In this document: in pieces, positions 46,257-58,925 of the stretch | Numbering within the stretch: the first letter of the stretch is position 1 | How the letters are laid out: the number at the start of each line of letters is the position of its first letter | Assembly (NCBI GenBank): GCA_004794655.1 | Contig: SMMW01000575.1 | Coordinates: forward strand, 15,146,501-15,210,500 | DNA from: Marisa cornuarietis | Taxonomy: Eukaryota; Mollusca; Gastropoda; Architaenioglossa; Ampullariidae | Direction of reading: 5' to 3' | Length of the DNA stretch: 64,000 nt | The notes under the pieces: generated by a model | The model's database searches: none | Told to the model about the DNA's origin: nothing | What the model saw: the letters and a program-made list of their open reading frames with translations, nothing else | Program-made: the position numbers and the translations under genes

Positions 46257-49200
46257 CTAAAACACATAATGTGCACATTCATCTGATGAACAGTTTAAGA
46301 TTAACGATTTTTTTACTCTATAATAGTGTAATTTGTTCGTGTTATATACTACGATTTCTTTATTCCATGCGATCACAAAACAATTAACGTCACCAGATCA
46401 AGACAGTAAAACAGACAAACGCGATCTTATTTAATTTATTTTAATATGAATGACTGCACATGGCGGTTTGATGAATCAAAGTTCAAGCGGTGTGCTCTCT
46501 AGAGAGATATAAAAAGCTTTAAAATGATCCTAAATTAACTTTGTTACCTCTGAACGAGGCTCGGGGTGACGTCTCGACCAGCCATTAGGAGTTCTTACTT
46601 AATCGGGGTGCAACATATATCTGAGTTAGCGCTGACTGAGGTAGTCTTACTAGCATTAGAGGATGAACAACTAGAGTGGGCTGCATGAACATTTGCATCT
46701 CATTTCCATACATAATTTGCCTATAGCTTTCACAGGCTGGCATTCTTTATGGTCAGTTTTATGTGTAAAACAGGCGCCGCGAAACTTAAGTGCAGGACTG
46801 GCCACGTCTTTACAACGGGTGTGACATCTTAAACAGGCTTATACAGCTGGATGTTAAGCCCCGTTCACAAGGTGCGATGGTAAAAAAAATAAAGCATTAA
46901 AGAACCATTCCAATCCTTTGCACACAAAAAAACAACAACAAAAAAAAAACCATGGGATTTTGCACGCACGAACTCAGCCAGAGGCGTTTATATGTCCTCT
47001 GTAGTGACTGTGAGATGCCTTTAAGGAGAAATCTCTTGACTGAAACAAGATGAAATATTTCCTTACAGGAAGACAAGTTAGTGACGCCGTTGTAGAGTCG
47101 CTTTATTTTCCATTTCCATTTACTATTACAATAGTCGCAATAAAATATTGTGTTAAGGTTTCATTCACATATAATTAGTATACAAGTAAACTACGTTTCT
47201 TAGCATCTGTATTATCACTTTTTTAAGCTTTTTGCTTCTCGTTTGAGTTTTAGCTTTTTTGTCTGTTTGGTCTTAATTTTTGTTTTTGCTACCTGAAGCG
47301 GCTATTTATAACAGCTTAGGGAAACGCTCTTAGCTACTAAATTGTTGTAAATATATAAGCCATGTAATTTTATGCTACGCTCTGCTATTCTCTATGATGA
47401 ATGGTGGGCATTAGACTGGCAGGCGTTAAGCATTTTGATTGATAGAGTGACCTTTTCATTATAGTAGACCAATGACGTGCAATTTTAAAATTAGTTTTGA
47501 TTGGACACTTATGGCGAACTGCTGAACGGGATTTATCGACTACCTCGCATGAAGTTGCAGGCTCGTCCAAGGCTGATAACAGGAACGCGTGCACGAAGGT
47601 GGTTGCCACTAACAAGATAGGACAGAACAATAAACATGTCTGTGAAGTAACAATGACAACTTGAGCTTTCAAGACGATTACTTTCAACAAAAATCAATCC
47701 CGACCAGCAGCAGATAAGCGTTTAAGGAAATAATAGAGCCAGAATCGATCTTTAGAAATTATATAACATTTTCCAGAAAAATAGTCTCACCTGATGCAAA
47801 AACTGCATGTATTGCACTTGGCGTATTGAAATATGACAAAAAAGATTTATTAAAATTTAAAGAATGTAATTCGTTTTCCCGTTTATTATTGTCTCGCTTT
47901 TGCATAATTTCTATTGCTCTTAAACGAAGTCTACGTCCATAAGAACCCCAGAGGGAATAGTAGATTGCACTGTACACGAGGAACGCGTCACTCGGGGCAG
48001 CAGACAGCTACCCGGATCTGATCCCTCCAGCGTGTAGGGTCATCGCTAATCGCGCTGTCTTGATCATTGTATCACGTGTCCTGTGGTTGTCTCGGCGTTT
48101 CGTCTACGGTCCAGTACCCTGGGCATCTGACATGATATAACAGCCAGCTGCAGGCGTTATTGGTTTTGATGGTAGGATGGGGAATACATTTTAGTTGTAA
48201 AGTTTGCAATCCCTTTTCTTCTTCAAGGCATGTCAAGAGCTGAAGAAAAACGTCAAAGGGGAAAAAGAATGAAAGATTTGCACACGCCGACTGCAATGAT
48301 TCCCTTTTTCAGCACTTATTCTTCTTTCCAGTGTAGTTACTGCCAAAGACAACTTTGTTTTAAACGACCCTGCTTCCATCTCACAGTTAGTTTTATGCTA
48401 GGGTCTAGCAACATCCGAGAAGCTCTTCAATGAAACAGAGACGCCCTTTCCCTTTTCCCGTAGTCTCAAATGTGTCCTCGTATTCTATGTTATTTCGTGC
48501 TCATTACAAAGATTCACAGACTCTCCCCTCCTCTGGGGATTTTTCTAAATTGCTGCGGCAGTTAAGCTCGCCTCGGGGACAGACTGTACAGAGAAAACAA
48601 CTGCCTGCCGCCTATTTGTGCGCCTACACAGATATTTGTCTCCAAGGAAACACTGGCGGAGATCTGGCCTCGGTGCCAAGGCTGGGTCGTGGTCGTTGGG
48701 GGGTGGGGAATAGGGGATCTGAGTGATAGGCGCCTCCTGTCGTACAGGGTAAAGTTCATACAGACCCGAAGCAGACCATTCATTAACCAGCAACGTCCAC
48801 ATCACTTGCCTCACTAGACAGGGCGAGCGTTTCGTTAACCCTCTAGGTACTCATGTGACATTATAGCTGTGTTGTAAAATGCACACCCGAGACAGATTTT
48901 TGGGCTGCTTTCTAGCCAGCAGGGCGGGAAGAGAATGAAGAGAAACAGTCCTGAAAGAGGTCAGGCTATGCGATACATACTAATACAAAGCTGGGAGTAA
49001 AGACGGCATCACATTATCCCAGGAAGAACAGATATCTTAGAGGTAAATATCTTCGAAATCAAAGAGGGACTAGTTTTTACGCCTAGTGTTTCCTTATTAA
49101 TGCCCCCAATATTGCAGCTTACAACAACCTTTGTCCAAACCGATTAACGCCAGAAGCCGAGAGTAAAAAAATTTTCAATAAAAAAAAAACGAGTAAAGAA

Positions 49201-49895
49201 TGATGGCATTTCTTTTTCTGTCCCATGGGGCATAAATCGATCATCCATCACGGAACGCAGTCAATAACGCACTGAAACTGCAGACGACAGGGTGACAGCT
49301 TCAGGGTTCATGTCTTGACCTTTGTTTTTGTCCCTCTTCCTTACAAGACCCTCTCTCCTCTTACACTGCGCATCGACTGCCACTCACGCAACATTGTCTT
49401 CTAAGTTTGCGTCTAAACCTTTCAGTGAACATAATTATGTAAAAAAACCTCTTTAAAATACATCCTCAAAGAACAAAAGAAATCAGATTTCGACCCAGAC
49501 TTTGATAGTGGTTCGGTTCCTCTCGAACTCCAAAACACTTTTCATACTTTCACCTACTTTTGCTACACTTCCTTACATTTCTATCGAACTAAAACAGAGG
49601 ATTGGGTTGTTACAGCATCATATCTTCATATCTTAAAAAAATTGAATGTTGTCGCAGGTGGTTAGCAGTGAACCACCAGAGAATACAATGAGCATACCTA
49701 TCAAGTCTGGGAAGTGTTCTGTCTGAGGGACATAGCACCTGACACAAGTTCAAAGGGGGAATGTGTGCATTTGCTTTTCATTGTAAATCTACTCCAGATG
49801 AAGTTGTGGGGCCAAGTGAATGAATTTCAGACCCCAACACTTTAATATTCTTAAGTCTTTTAGTTAGGTTTCAGGACCAAGACTGTAAATATATT
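46257..49895. other. Unassigned non-coding sequence
   Basis: About 3.6 kb with no recognisable gene. An A-rich run with CAA units (about 46924-46951) resembles a retroposon tail, but no element body is evident upstream. Confidence 0.55.
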
Positions 49896-49937
49896 AAAAG
49901 AAAGAAAGAAGGAAAGAAAGAAAGAAAGAAAGAAAGA
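49896..49937. repeat. (AAAG)n microsatellite
   Basis: About ten AAAG units with one GGAA variant. Confidence 0.96.
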
Positions 49938-52900
49938 GACAGGTACAGCTTCTTGTTTGAATTTATTTTAATTTAGCACGGCATCCACATTCAAATACAA
50001 TGAGTCTCATGGCTAAAACGAGTGTCAAGGACTATTGGAAGCTGTAACAATTCAATGGTTGCCCTCTGAAACTCTGTAACTCTGAACTTCTTTCGGTTAC
50101 CCTTACTCATCGGTCTCCACTTAGAATATCTGTCTTGCCAAAGTCAAGTATTTTGCGCTGCTGGTCGATAATCGCGGACTGGAAACTGGATTTCGCTTTA
50201 TGGGGCGCGTCTGATCGTCCCCGTTATTTTATTTGGCAAGATACGCAGGTATTCGAATCACGATTTTCTGTAAATCCGCAGGATGGCAGAAGGAAAAACC
50301 CAAAAGTATCAAGGGAATTTTCAGAGTCGTGTGAGGAATTTTCAACAGCTGCAAACAAGAGTTGAGCAAAGGGCTGATCTTTTTAATGTAGACGCAGTAT
50401 TCAGTGGAACACACAGGAAGACTATTTCAGTTTATCGTTTTCTAGTAATACTAGTGAGATAGCAGCGACGAATGTCTGACCACCCCCACACACCTTTTTA
50501 CCGGAACATTACACTAACGGACATCTTTAAAGGCAGTGAAAGCCTTAAAATATCTTTGCAACATTTTCCCACTAGGAAGCCAAGTCCTTTTAGATGACGC
50601 CAGTGAGCGCATAATACATGGCATGTACACCCGTGCACGGGTATTACGTGTGGGTGTGCACACAACCCTTTGTGCTTTCTGCCAGTGGGGTGAAAAATGG
50701 GAGGGTATGATGAGGCCAGGCTGCACTCGCATCTGTTTTCCCCTCCCGCTCTATGACGTCATCCTTCTTGGTGGCCCTCCTGGTGTCTAGCCCTCTTCAC
50801 CACTGCTGGGTGCAGACGTTTGCACTCTTAACAAGCGACGAAGTGGCGGAGTGCTTTTAGGGCACATGGTCACCCCCCACACACGCAACTCTTCTTTCCG
50901 CCCTCCATTCACTCCACTACTCTCATCTGCCCTGCAGCGTTTCTAAGTGGTAAACATTTCTTGTTCTGGCGACTACAGCTGCAGTCAAGAGAAGTGTGAG
51001 CCAGAGTACTAAGCAGTCTGAGAGTTCTCAGCTCTTTTATCCTGAACAGATAAGTTTAATAAGTAGAGTTTAAACATATATGACGTGACTTTGTAATATC
51101 AGGAAGAACGTAAAACTTAAAATAGGGTTGAAAATTGTCTAACAGAAATTAAAACCAGAAGATCATGCAGGAAGACTTCACAAATCTGAAAGGTGGACCA
51201 GCAGGCAAATAGACAAGTACAGGCAATCGGGCCGCAATCAGACAGATATAAGCAGCTGTGGGGACAAACAAACTAGTACAGGGATGTGGGCCGGCATATA
51301 TATATAGATATAAACTTTTACTGTGGTCTGCCCCAGCTGACCAATCGCTTTCGTGCTGCTTTTCGCATTCCCTGCGCTGTGCCCTACCACACAGAGGCTT
51401 TCTAAGTGACCACAGTGCCAGCAGTGCTTATCACAGCAAAGCTGTCCTAATGTGACCAGTTAAGGCCGTTTTACCCAAATATTAATTATTTTGCACCATC
51501 AGGTGGAAGCCTGCAGGTGCTTAAATGGCAACACGAGTGCAACATGATGATGAGACATCGCTTAGATTGTCGTGTTCAAGAAGCGATCACCCCACCCCCC
51601 CAAAAAAAGCTCTTGCTTTTGTTTATTTGACACTACTGTAAGAAGATCTCTTCGTCTTAATTAAAGTTCCAAAGTTGCTTGTACTGTATAACTGAATTAT
51701 AACACCTTTGAACAAAGCAGAGATGTGATAATTATACAGATGTCTGGAGAAAGTTAATTTACTGGTATTTGTACCCATAATCTTTAGGAATTAATTTTAT
51801 CTGAGTATTGAAGAGAACATTCAGCAACAGCCCTTTGTGTCCTCGTCTTTCTTCGTTTACCGAGGATTACATCTTTCAGCTTCGAATTCAGCTCATGCAG
51901 ACGACGCTATTTTTAGAAATGTTACCCTTTCGTCACTTCCTGTTTTCTCGACAAATCCATGTGTGATTAAGAAAAACACGTTAATATCATATTTCTCATG
52001 ACTTTTCGTTATAAAATACCTACGGAATATGTTTTTGTGATACTTAATGCACTCCAGCGATTTCTGAGTGCTCGTGTTGCCCTTTAATGCTAAAGGGGAA
52101 GAAAAAAATCTGAATTATTGGTGTTCGTGTGTTTTTTTTTCTTTCTTTTTGTTTATGGGGCTTAAAGAGCAGCCTTTTTCTGTCGTCTGCCACATAAGGC
52201 TGCAGCTCACGAAGCCTACCAAACCCTTTGAAATTTAAGCCAACCGGTTTCAGCCTTCGGCTTAATTGCTGTTCCGTCTACCATTACAAGAATTTACCAG
52301 TAAGCCCTGGGTAAATGTAAGACTTACAGAGAGCTAGACATAAAACCAAAATCAAAGACAGAAAAGCAGACAGACAGACAAGCATGAAAAGGATCTCCAA
52401 AACAAAAAAGTGGAAAAATTATTTAAATCTTTCTATCTCAATACTATGATGCTTATCACATGTTTAAAGAAATGCAATGTATACATTGTATACAGCTACT
52501 GAAGAATCTATCGACACCCTTTTCATAAAGCGATAATAAAGTGACAAAATATGGTACGGGCTCCACCTTGGACGTAGGAAAAGACGTGTCAAAGAAAAAA
52601 AAATGTCGGGCAAGTCAAACTGCAATGTGTATTTACATTAGGAGGAAAAGGGAATACGTATTTCACAAACGCTCTTGGCTCATACATTGAGGAAAATAGT
52701 TGCAAGCGCGTGCAACTATTTAAGCCTGAAAAAAAACTGCAGTTTCGCAATTTCGCAAGCCTCCCGAATATTTTTTTCACTTTTTTTTCTTGCATCTTTC
52801 AAATCCTGGTGGGTGTTTATAAAAAGAGCTGCTGGGTGCTTTAAACAAACGTTTGAAGGACACTTCACGATGTTACCTTCTACGATGTCATGGCCTCCAC

Positions 52901-54690
52901 CATCAGGATGTCTCATGAAGATTTTACTTTGGTAACGGAAGCTCCCTTTGTACCCAAAAAGAGGTAGCCCTGGCGGATGTTTGCGATCTCGAAGAATACG
53001 AATATAAGAGAAAAAGTACATTAAATAAAATCTTTGAAATCGGTGGTAGTCCAGTAGCAGGTTTATGAGCAATTCATAAAAATATTTCTTAGTTCAGAAG
53101 GCTAAACGCAGCATGACTTCGAGGATATTTATTTAAGATTCCTGCCCCCCCCCCCACCGCCAAAATTAATATGCACAAAGGAAAGAGCACAGATCTGGCT
53201 AATTTATCTTGATATAGCACCTTAGTTGTTTGCTCGGCGAGAAACATCAGTTCTTTGATGACAAAAACGGAGCAAAGATCTGTTGCGAGGTCAGAGTTAT
53301 ATAAAAAGAGTCGGAATTCTTTTCATATCAGTCACCATGCTCAGATACGCGTGCAGATGCAGTGGAACATCTGCCCTAGCTAAGTGATATAACAAACTGT
53401 GATGAACCTTTGAATAAAGTTTGAAGAAATTATGCTATGATTCTTTATGACCCCTTCCTTAGCCTTAGACGAACCTTTATAAAAAATTGTTTAAATTGGA
53501 TTTACGTTTGAGCGTGTGTAGGGGGAGGGATTGCTGTTGGGGACGGAGTGAAGTGTTATCATCGGTAATCGTGGCAGATGGGATATAAGTAAGAAGTGAT
53601 TGATGACCAAAATAAATAAATTATAGCCAAGCATATAATCAAGGTTACAAATTAAACACCGCAAGACGGACAACATATTACTGTGCTTAATCTATTTTGT
53701 TCTCCCCGCTCCGTCATTTTCATGCGTATATTACATAGTAAACAGCACATATCATAATGCTGGCACTGTGACCATTAGAAGAATAAAGAAATTCTACTCC
53801 TTCTCTGTGAAAAATAAGAGTGGGAAGAAAAAAAAACTTTCTCGAAAAGTCCACGTGACGTGAGCAAAAAGTCATGCTAGTAAAACATATTTAACAAGGA
53901 GCAAACATCTTCCTTGTGTAATCTGCAGCTGATTTTGTTCTTCACCGAAAAGAAAGAAATAATGTAAACAACTGTTTTAAGTATTGAGCACAGAAAATTC
54001 TTCGCACAGGTAACTTCCGAGCTTGCCGTTCTTTTCCACTTCAAAGTAGTGGTCTTCGCTCATAATTCGTTCTTTTCTCGACTTTGAATGTGTATTCGCT
54101 CGACTGCATGTCTTCCGAACTGCTTGACATCACCGACGAACACAAATCCTCTGATAATATTTTTTCTTTACTCGTGTTCCTGACTCACGTCAACAACTTT
54201 CAGTAGCAAGAGCTCACACCCAGGCAGTCCACATTTCTTCCTTGAAAAATAATCATTCTCTTTAATCTCTGCCTCTTCCTGGAATGCCAGGAAAAGAAAG
54301 AAAAAACTGTTATCTCAAAAAAGGCTTTCTCCTCGGCGCAATTCCTCGATACGGAAATTGATACTTTTGTAGTCATTGCAGACTCAAGAAAAAAAAAAGC
54401 TAAAATCTTCATCTTGCAGTAACAAAGAGAGAGATAGAGGGATGCGTGCATCTTTGCACTTTGTGGGGGTGCACATTACTGTTAATGTTTGTATATATTA
54501 TTTGTATATATACTTTATATTTATTGTTTGTATATATGCTTTGTATATTTACTTTCAGCTACTTTTAGACATCAAACTTTATTTATTTATCGAAGATTCC
54601 ATGCAAAAGCAAGGCTTCAGACTGCATCCATGCGAATGATGTTCACCTGCTTAACGAGTGGCTACACTATGGGGACACGCAACTTTGTTT
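49938..54690. other. Unassigned non-coding sequence
   Basis: About 4.7 kb with no recognisable gene. A C run lies at 53144-53155. The minus-strand frame 52716-53072 (118 codons) has a fairly balanced composition but no family I can name. Confidence 0.5.
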
Positions 54691-54795
54691 TTGATATCAT
54701 CATACATGATTATTATTATGTTTGTGTGTATGGATTTTTCTGTAAAGCGCTTTGAGCCTGCCTTTGATAACGCTATGTCAATCAACTTTATTAGC
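54691..54795 (+). mobile_element. L2/CR1-like LINE or SINE 3' tail remnant
   Basis: TGTAAAGCGCTTTGAGCC (about 54741-54758) and AACGCTATGTCAATCAA (about 54769-54785) match the 3' layout of the elements ending at 31620 and 42461. A short ATTATTATT run precedes it. Only the last 60-100 bases are recognisable. Confidence 0.55.
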
Positions 54796-55148
54796 AACAA
54801 ACAAATGTGAAAACTTTGTGGTAAGTTTGACAAAATGAAGGGATATAGATGAATGCCAACAAAGTAAGATTTTTAAAAAATTAATTAGTGAGAATAAATA
54901 AACAAACAAAGAAATATGCCAGTGAAAGACCAATTATTTTTTGGATAGTTTGTATTCACTTTGTAAAAGCAGGTTTGGACACTCCTGTTACCTAGTTTTT
55001 CAAATTGCTTAGTGTATGACTAACCATGCAAAGCTAAATTTTGATGCCTTGAAGTATTTCCAATAAAGCACAATCCGTATTAATCTGACATGGGAGTGAC
55101 TGAGCATGCCCATGATCGGTCTCTGGGAGACTACGAAGTATATAACTG

Positions 55149-55408
55149 TAAAAGGTAAAAAAAAAAGGTAAAGGTTATTCCATAACCTTTTCAGGTCGTT
55201 GGGGAGTCAGGTGTTAGAGACCCCACTTTTCTCGGGGCCAGCTTTTACATGAGGGTGGTGCCAATCTCCTCTCCCTCGCTGCCTTACCTTCCCCAACCCT
55301 CTATGGAGTCAGGTACCCATTCCCGTCAGCTGGGTCGACTGGGGAAAGTTTGCTGCGCTTATCGGGAATTGAACCCGCGCTCTAACCACTCGGCCATCCG
55401 CTTCCCTC
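55149..55408 (-). mobile_element. tRNA-derived SINE, copy 2 (inverted)
   Basis: Read on the minus strand, it starts near 55406 with GGAAGCGGATGGCCGAGTGG, a good tRNA-Ser/Leu A box. The B box GGTTCAATTCC is at about 55365-55375. Then come the body shared with copy 1 (GACCCAGCTGACGGGAATGG, near 55315-55340) and an ACCTTTACC plus poly(T) tail near 55160. It is flanked by the 9-bp direct repeat ATATAACTG (55140-55148 and 55409-55417), a clear target-site duplication. The anticodon region appears shortened against a real tRNA, so this is not a tRNA gene. Confidence 0.93.
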
Positions 55409-55417
55409 ATATAACTG

Positions 55418-58400
55418 GCATCGTTAGTATTCATGATTGACTGGTTGCTGGCATCGTTATCCGGGCTAACACTCGAGGCTCTATATTAATGCCAGCCAGT
55501 CCAGACTGTAAACAGGTGTCACATACATCTCAAATGGCGTGTGCTGAAACGAGATATAGCCCAACAAATCATGTTCCTCACTGTCGTCCACACAAGCGGG
55601 TGACATCATACCTTTATATAGCATAACCTTATTACTTTAAAAAAATCTCGTAAGGAAGTGAGGCCATCTAACATAGCATTAAAGCAGGAGTGCTAGGAAA
55701 GTTTCATACAGAACAAGTGCCAGAGCTAAGTGTATTACTGTCCTCCTCGAACCTGCCTTGCTTCATTCTGAATTTATGGCATGATGAGCCTCTCGCACAA
55801 TCTTAGTCGAACCAAGCTGAGAATATTCTAGGAGAAATGGCATCTTGTCAGCTCCTTAATTCCCTTCCGCAGCCATTGCCAGAAAAGGTCTTTGCTAAGT
55901 GGAAATTTCAGGACAGACCTATTTATTTTCTCCTTCCTATTCACACAGGACTTTGCACGGCCTGGATTTTCTTCAATAATGGTGTAAATACGACTGGGAT
56001 AATTTTGAAGCCCTGGAGAGCATCCAATGCTTCTTTTCAGTAGCCACAAACAAAAGCCTCATTTTTACTAATTTCCTTGAAAAAGTAGCTTTGTCCAGCG
56101 AAGTTAAGATTGAAAATGTTGGCTGGAAACATATATACAACATGCTCAGGGAGAAAATGAACCATTCTGCGTGATTTCAAAATACTGACAACAGCTTCAC
56201 TTAATTAAAATGATTTGTTTCAGAAGATATCGCTAACCAAGGTTATGACATCGTCCTAATCCTTTCTCCTCCATTTTCCCTTACCCCTTTCTCCATTCCC
56301 TTCCGTTCACACCCCAGGCACTTTCCCACCCTGCTCGTCTTCTCCTACTCATTTTTTCTTTTTCTTGATTTTTTCTGTCATGCTAGAAAAGCTACTTTGG
56401 TTTGCACTCAGAAAAAAGCGGATATAAATTAAGAAAGCATCAGGATGGATAGTCAGCTTCCTGTTGAGCAGTTTCTGAAGGGAAAAAAACATAGAAAAGC
56501 ACAACGTGGGAACAAACGCGATCGTTTCACCGTACAGATCTTCATATAGGTGTCACTAAACAGGAGCAAAAATAGTATTGGTGTTTTTGTTTCTGATCAA
56601 GTGGTTTGGACAGAGTGGCTCATTCTTTAAAAAGGTATTTTACTGTCAATGTCGTTAGAGCTGAGTCGGAAAAGCGTGGATGCAAATTTTTACGTGTAGT
56701 TCTTCAACGATCGTGTTTTGTCTTTTGGAGACAATAAAATGTAGAAATCGTAATGAAGGTGCATGGGGTTAAGCTAGACACCAAGGGCCGTACATATGAA
56801 CCGAATATAAGTCGTTGGCCTTGATTAACGTGGGGAACTTGAAGACAAGCGCCCTGTTTCCGAAGTTATCAAACAGTGTCGAGATGCCGCAGATGTTGTT
56901 TTACACCTGCAGCCGTATTTATAAAGTGCTAGAAAAAAATGACCTGGTAAAAAAAACGCGAAAAGTGTCCTCGGGGTCTTGGAATTGCATTGTAATTACC
57001 TAAACAAGACGCTTTTGCTTTTTCAGTTTTGTCGTAGGGAAGGACTTGCACTCGCTTCATAACTACGGCCGCAGGAAGGCAACCATAACTGATGATAGAG
57101 CGGGCAAAAGCACACAAAGTAAGCACGGATGATATTTATGATAATGGTAGTAATATGAAGACACAAGTTTCACAAATAACTTGTGTACGCGAGCACGCGT
57201 GCGCGTGTGTGTGTATGTGAGTGTGTTTACATGGTTGAAAGCACACATAAAGGATAATTGACTGATTGACCTACTTGCCGACTAATTGAATGATGGTAAT
57301 CAAGAGACTAAATGAATGAACGAACGAATAAATGAATGAAAATGAGATAAATAGACAGTACTAGGAAGATGGATGTGAAGTAACAAATAGATGGCCCTAT
57401 ACTGCTCTGCATGCTCACGTCAGCCCCCAGCAGATTTAAAACGGACAACAGATTGCTTTCATTAAATTTGCTGAGAGCGAGGTAGCCACACTAAATCATA
57501 GCAGCCAAGAAAACAAATGTTGAATGACTCGACCTTTCTGTAGAAACATACAAAGTTTTATTTGGACCGATTCTTCCATTGACTTTCAGCAGACAAACGA
57601 TACTAGATGTGTGCCAGTGCGATCTCGGCAACCCTCTGATTGTATGGATGAGCGCTGCAGACAGTTTCAGTACACTGCCAAGCCTTCCACGCCCTTATTA
57701 AAACAATTATTTTAGTCCAAATTAAAAAAAAATCGATGAACAGTCCGAAGGGAGTTGGAGGGGGAGGGATGACCAGTGTCAGCAAAATGCCTTTTTGGCG
57801 ATGAAGGGGGAGGGGGACTGGTCAAAAGTGATGCATAATGACTAGGACGGCACTAACTTAAAGAAGACTTTGACATTTGCAATGTGGGTCACGTGGTTCA
57901 TGCAGTCTGTGACGTCGCTGCAGGCGGGTGGATGCGGGGTGGGAAGAGGTGTCAATCAATAACATGTACCTAGGCTGTGCGTGGAATCCTTGTCTTTGTT
58001 CACGCGCTGCTTCCAGGCAGGTCTACTTGAGGCTGAGAATTTCTATTTCGCGCATGAGCTAGCTTGCAGTGGAGCTATGCAGTGTCTTCGCCTTTCACCT
58101 TTGCCACCCGCCTTTACCAAACACCCAACCCAGAGCAAAAATCTTGTGCAACAATACTATTTCTCGTTATATCAACGCACATACTTAGTGTTTATTTTCT
58201 ATATGTTTTATCTTTATATTTAGAAGTATATATATATTACGAGCATGTATGCATGATCGTACCATCCAGTCAGGACCTGCCTACTGTAGCTCAAGAAAGG
58301 TCTCTGTTGGGAGCCTTGTCAGGCTTTGCATCCCTTCCACTCGCAGTCCCTTTCGGACACCAGTATAGGCTGACAAAAGAGAGAGAGAGAGAGAAAGAGT

Positions 58401-58857
58401 GAAAAGGCGAGAGAAAGAGAGAAGGTGGTAGATTTCTGGATGGGAAGCATTGTATACAGAGGTGCATATAGCTGGGTAAAAATGCACTGACTCCATATGC
58501 TACTCAAAACGTGGTCAGAATGGTTTTAACCGTTTTCTACAATGCATGCTGTACGGCTACATAGATTCATTTGAAGCTGTAAGAGAAGTGAAAGGCAGAT
58601 TAGTTTTGACTTTGGAATTTAGCAATTGTCAAGAACTTTATCTCTATTCATTTTATTTACAATTCGTATCTTTACAATAGCATTTATGTTGCTTATGTAT
58701 TCATGGCAGTATATGCAAATAGTTTTAAAGAAACTTGTCATTTTTGTGACGATTGAAAGTTCCATACAAGTGAAGAAAGAGGTGAAATTTGTAGCTTGAC
58801 GCGTGCCGGGAAGTGAGTTGCTCGATTTTTTATTTTTGGGTTATGCACACTTCTTCA
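55418..58857. other. Unassigned non-coding sequence
   Basis: No gene recognised. At 57821-57844 a 24-base string resembles the 3' tip of the RTE relic at 23165-23186. A GA run lies at about 58377-58398. Confidence 0.55.
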
Positions 58858-58925
58858 TTTGATGATGATGATGATGACATGGTTTATATGGCTCACGAAG
58901 GAGCATGCTCTAAGCGCTTATGACA
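58858..58925 (-). mobile_element. L2/CR1-like LINE or SINE 3' tail remnant, inverted
   Basis: On the minus strand it reads AAGCGCTTAGAGCATGCTCC (58901-58920), then ATATAAACCATG and (ATC)n. The intact LINE has AAGCGCTAAGAGCATGCTCT at 31549, the closest match among the tails in this window. The (GAT)n at 58861-58878 is its terminal simple repeat. Confidence 0.65.

Noticed and set aside
52716..53072. 118-codon minus-strand frame as a host exon
   Set aside because: Composition is balanced, but I recognise no domain and cannot define splice sites.
55360..55406. tRNA gene
   Set aside because: The A and B boxes belong to the SINE head; the cloverleaf is incomplete and the same head recurs at 45985 with a shared body.
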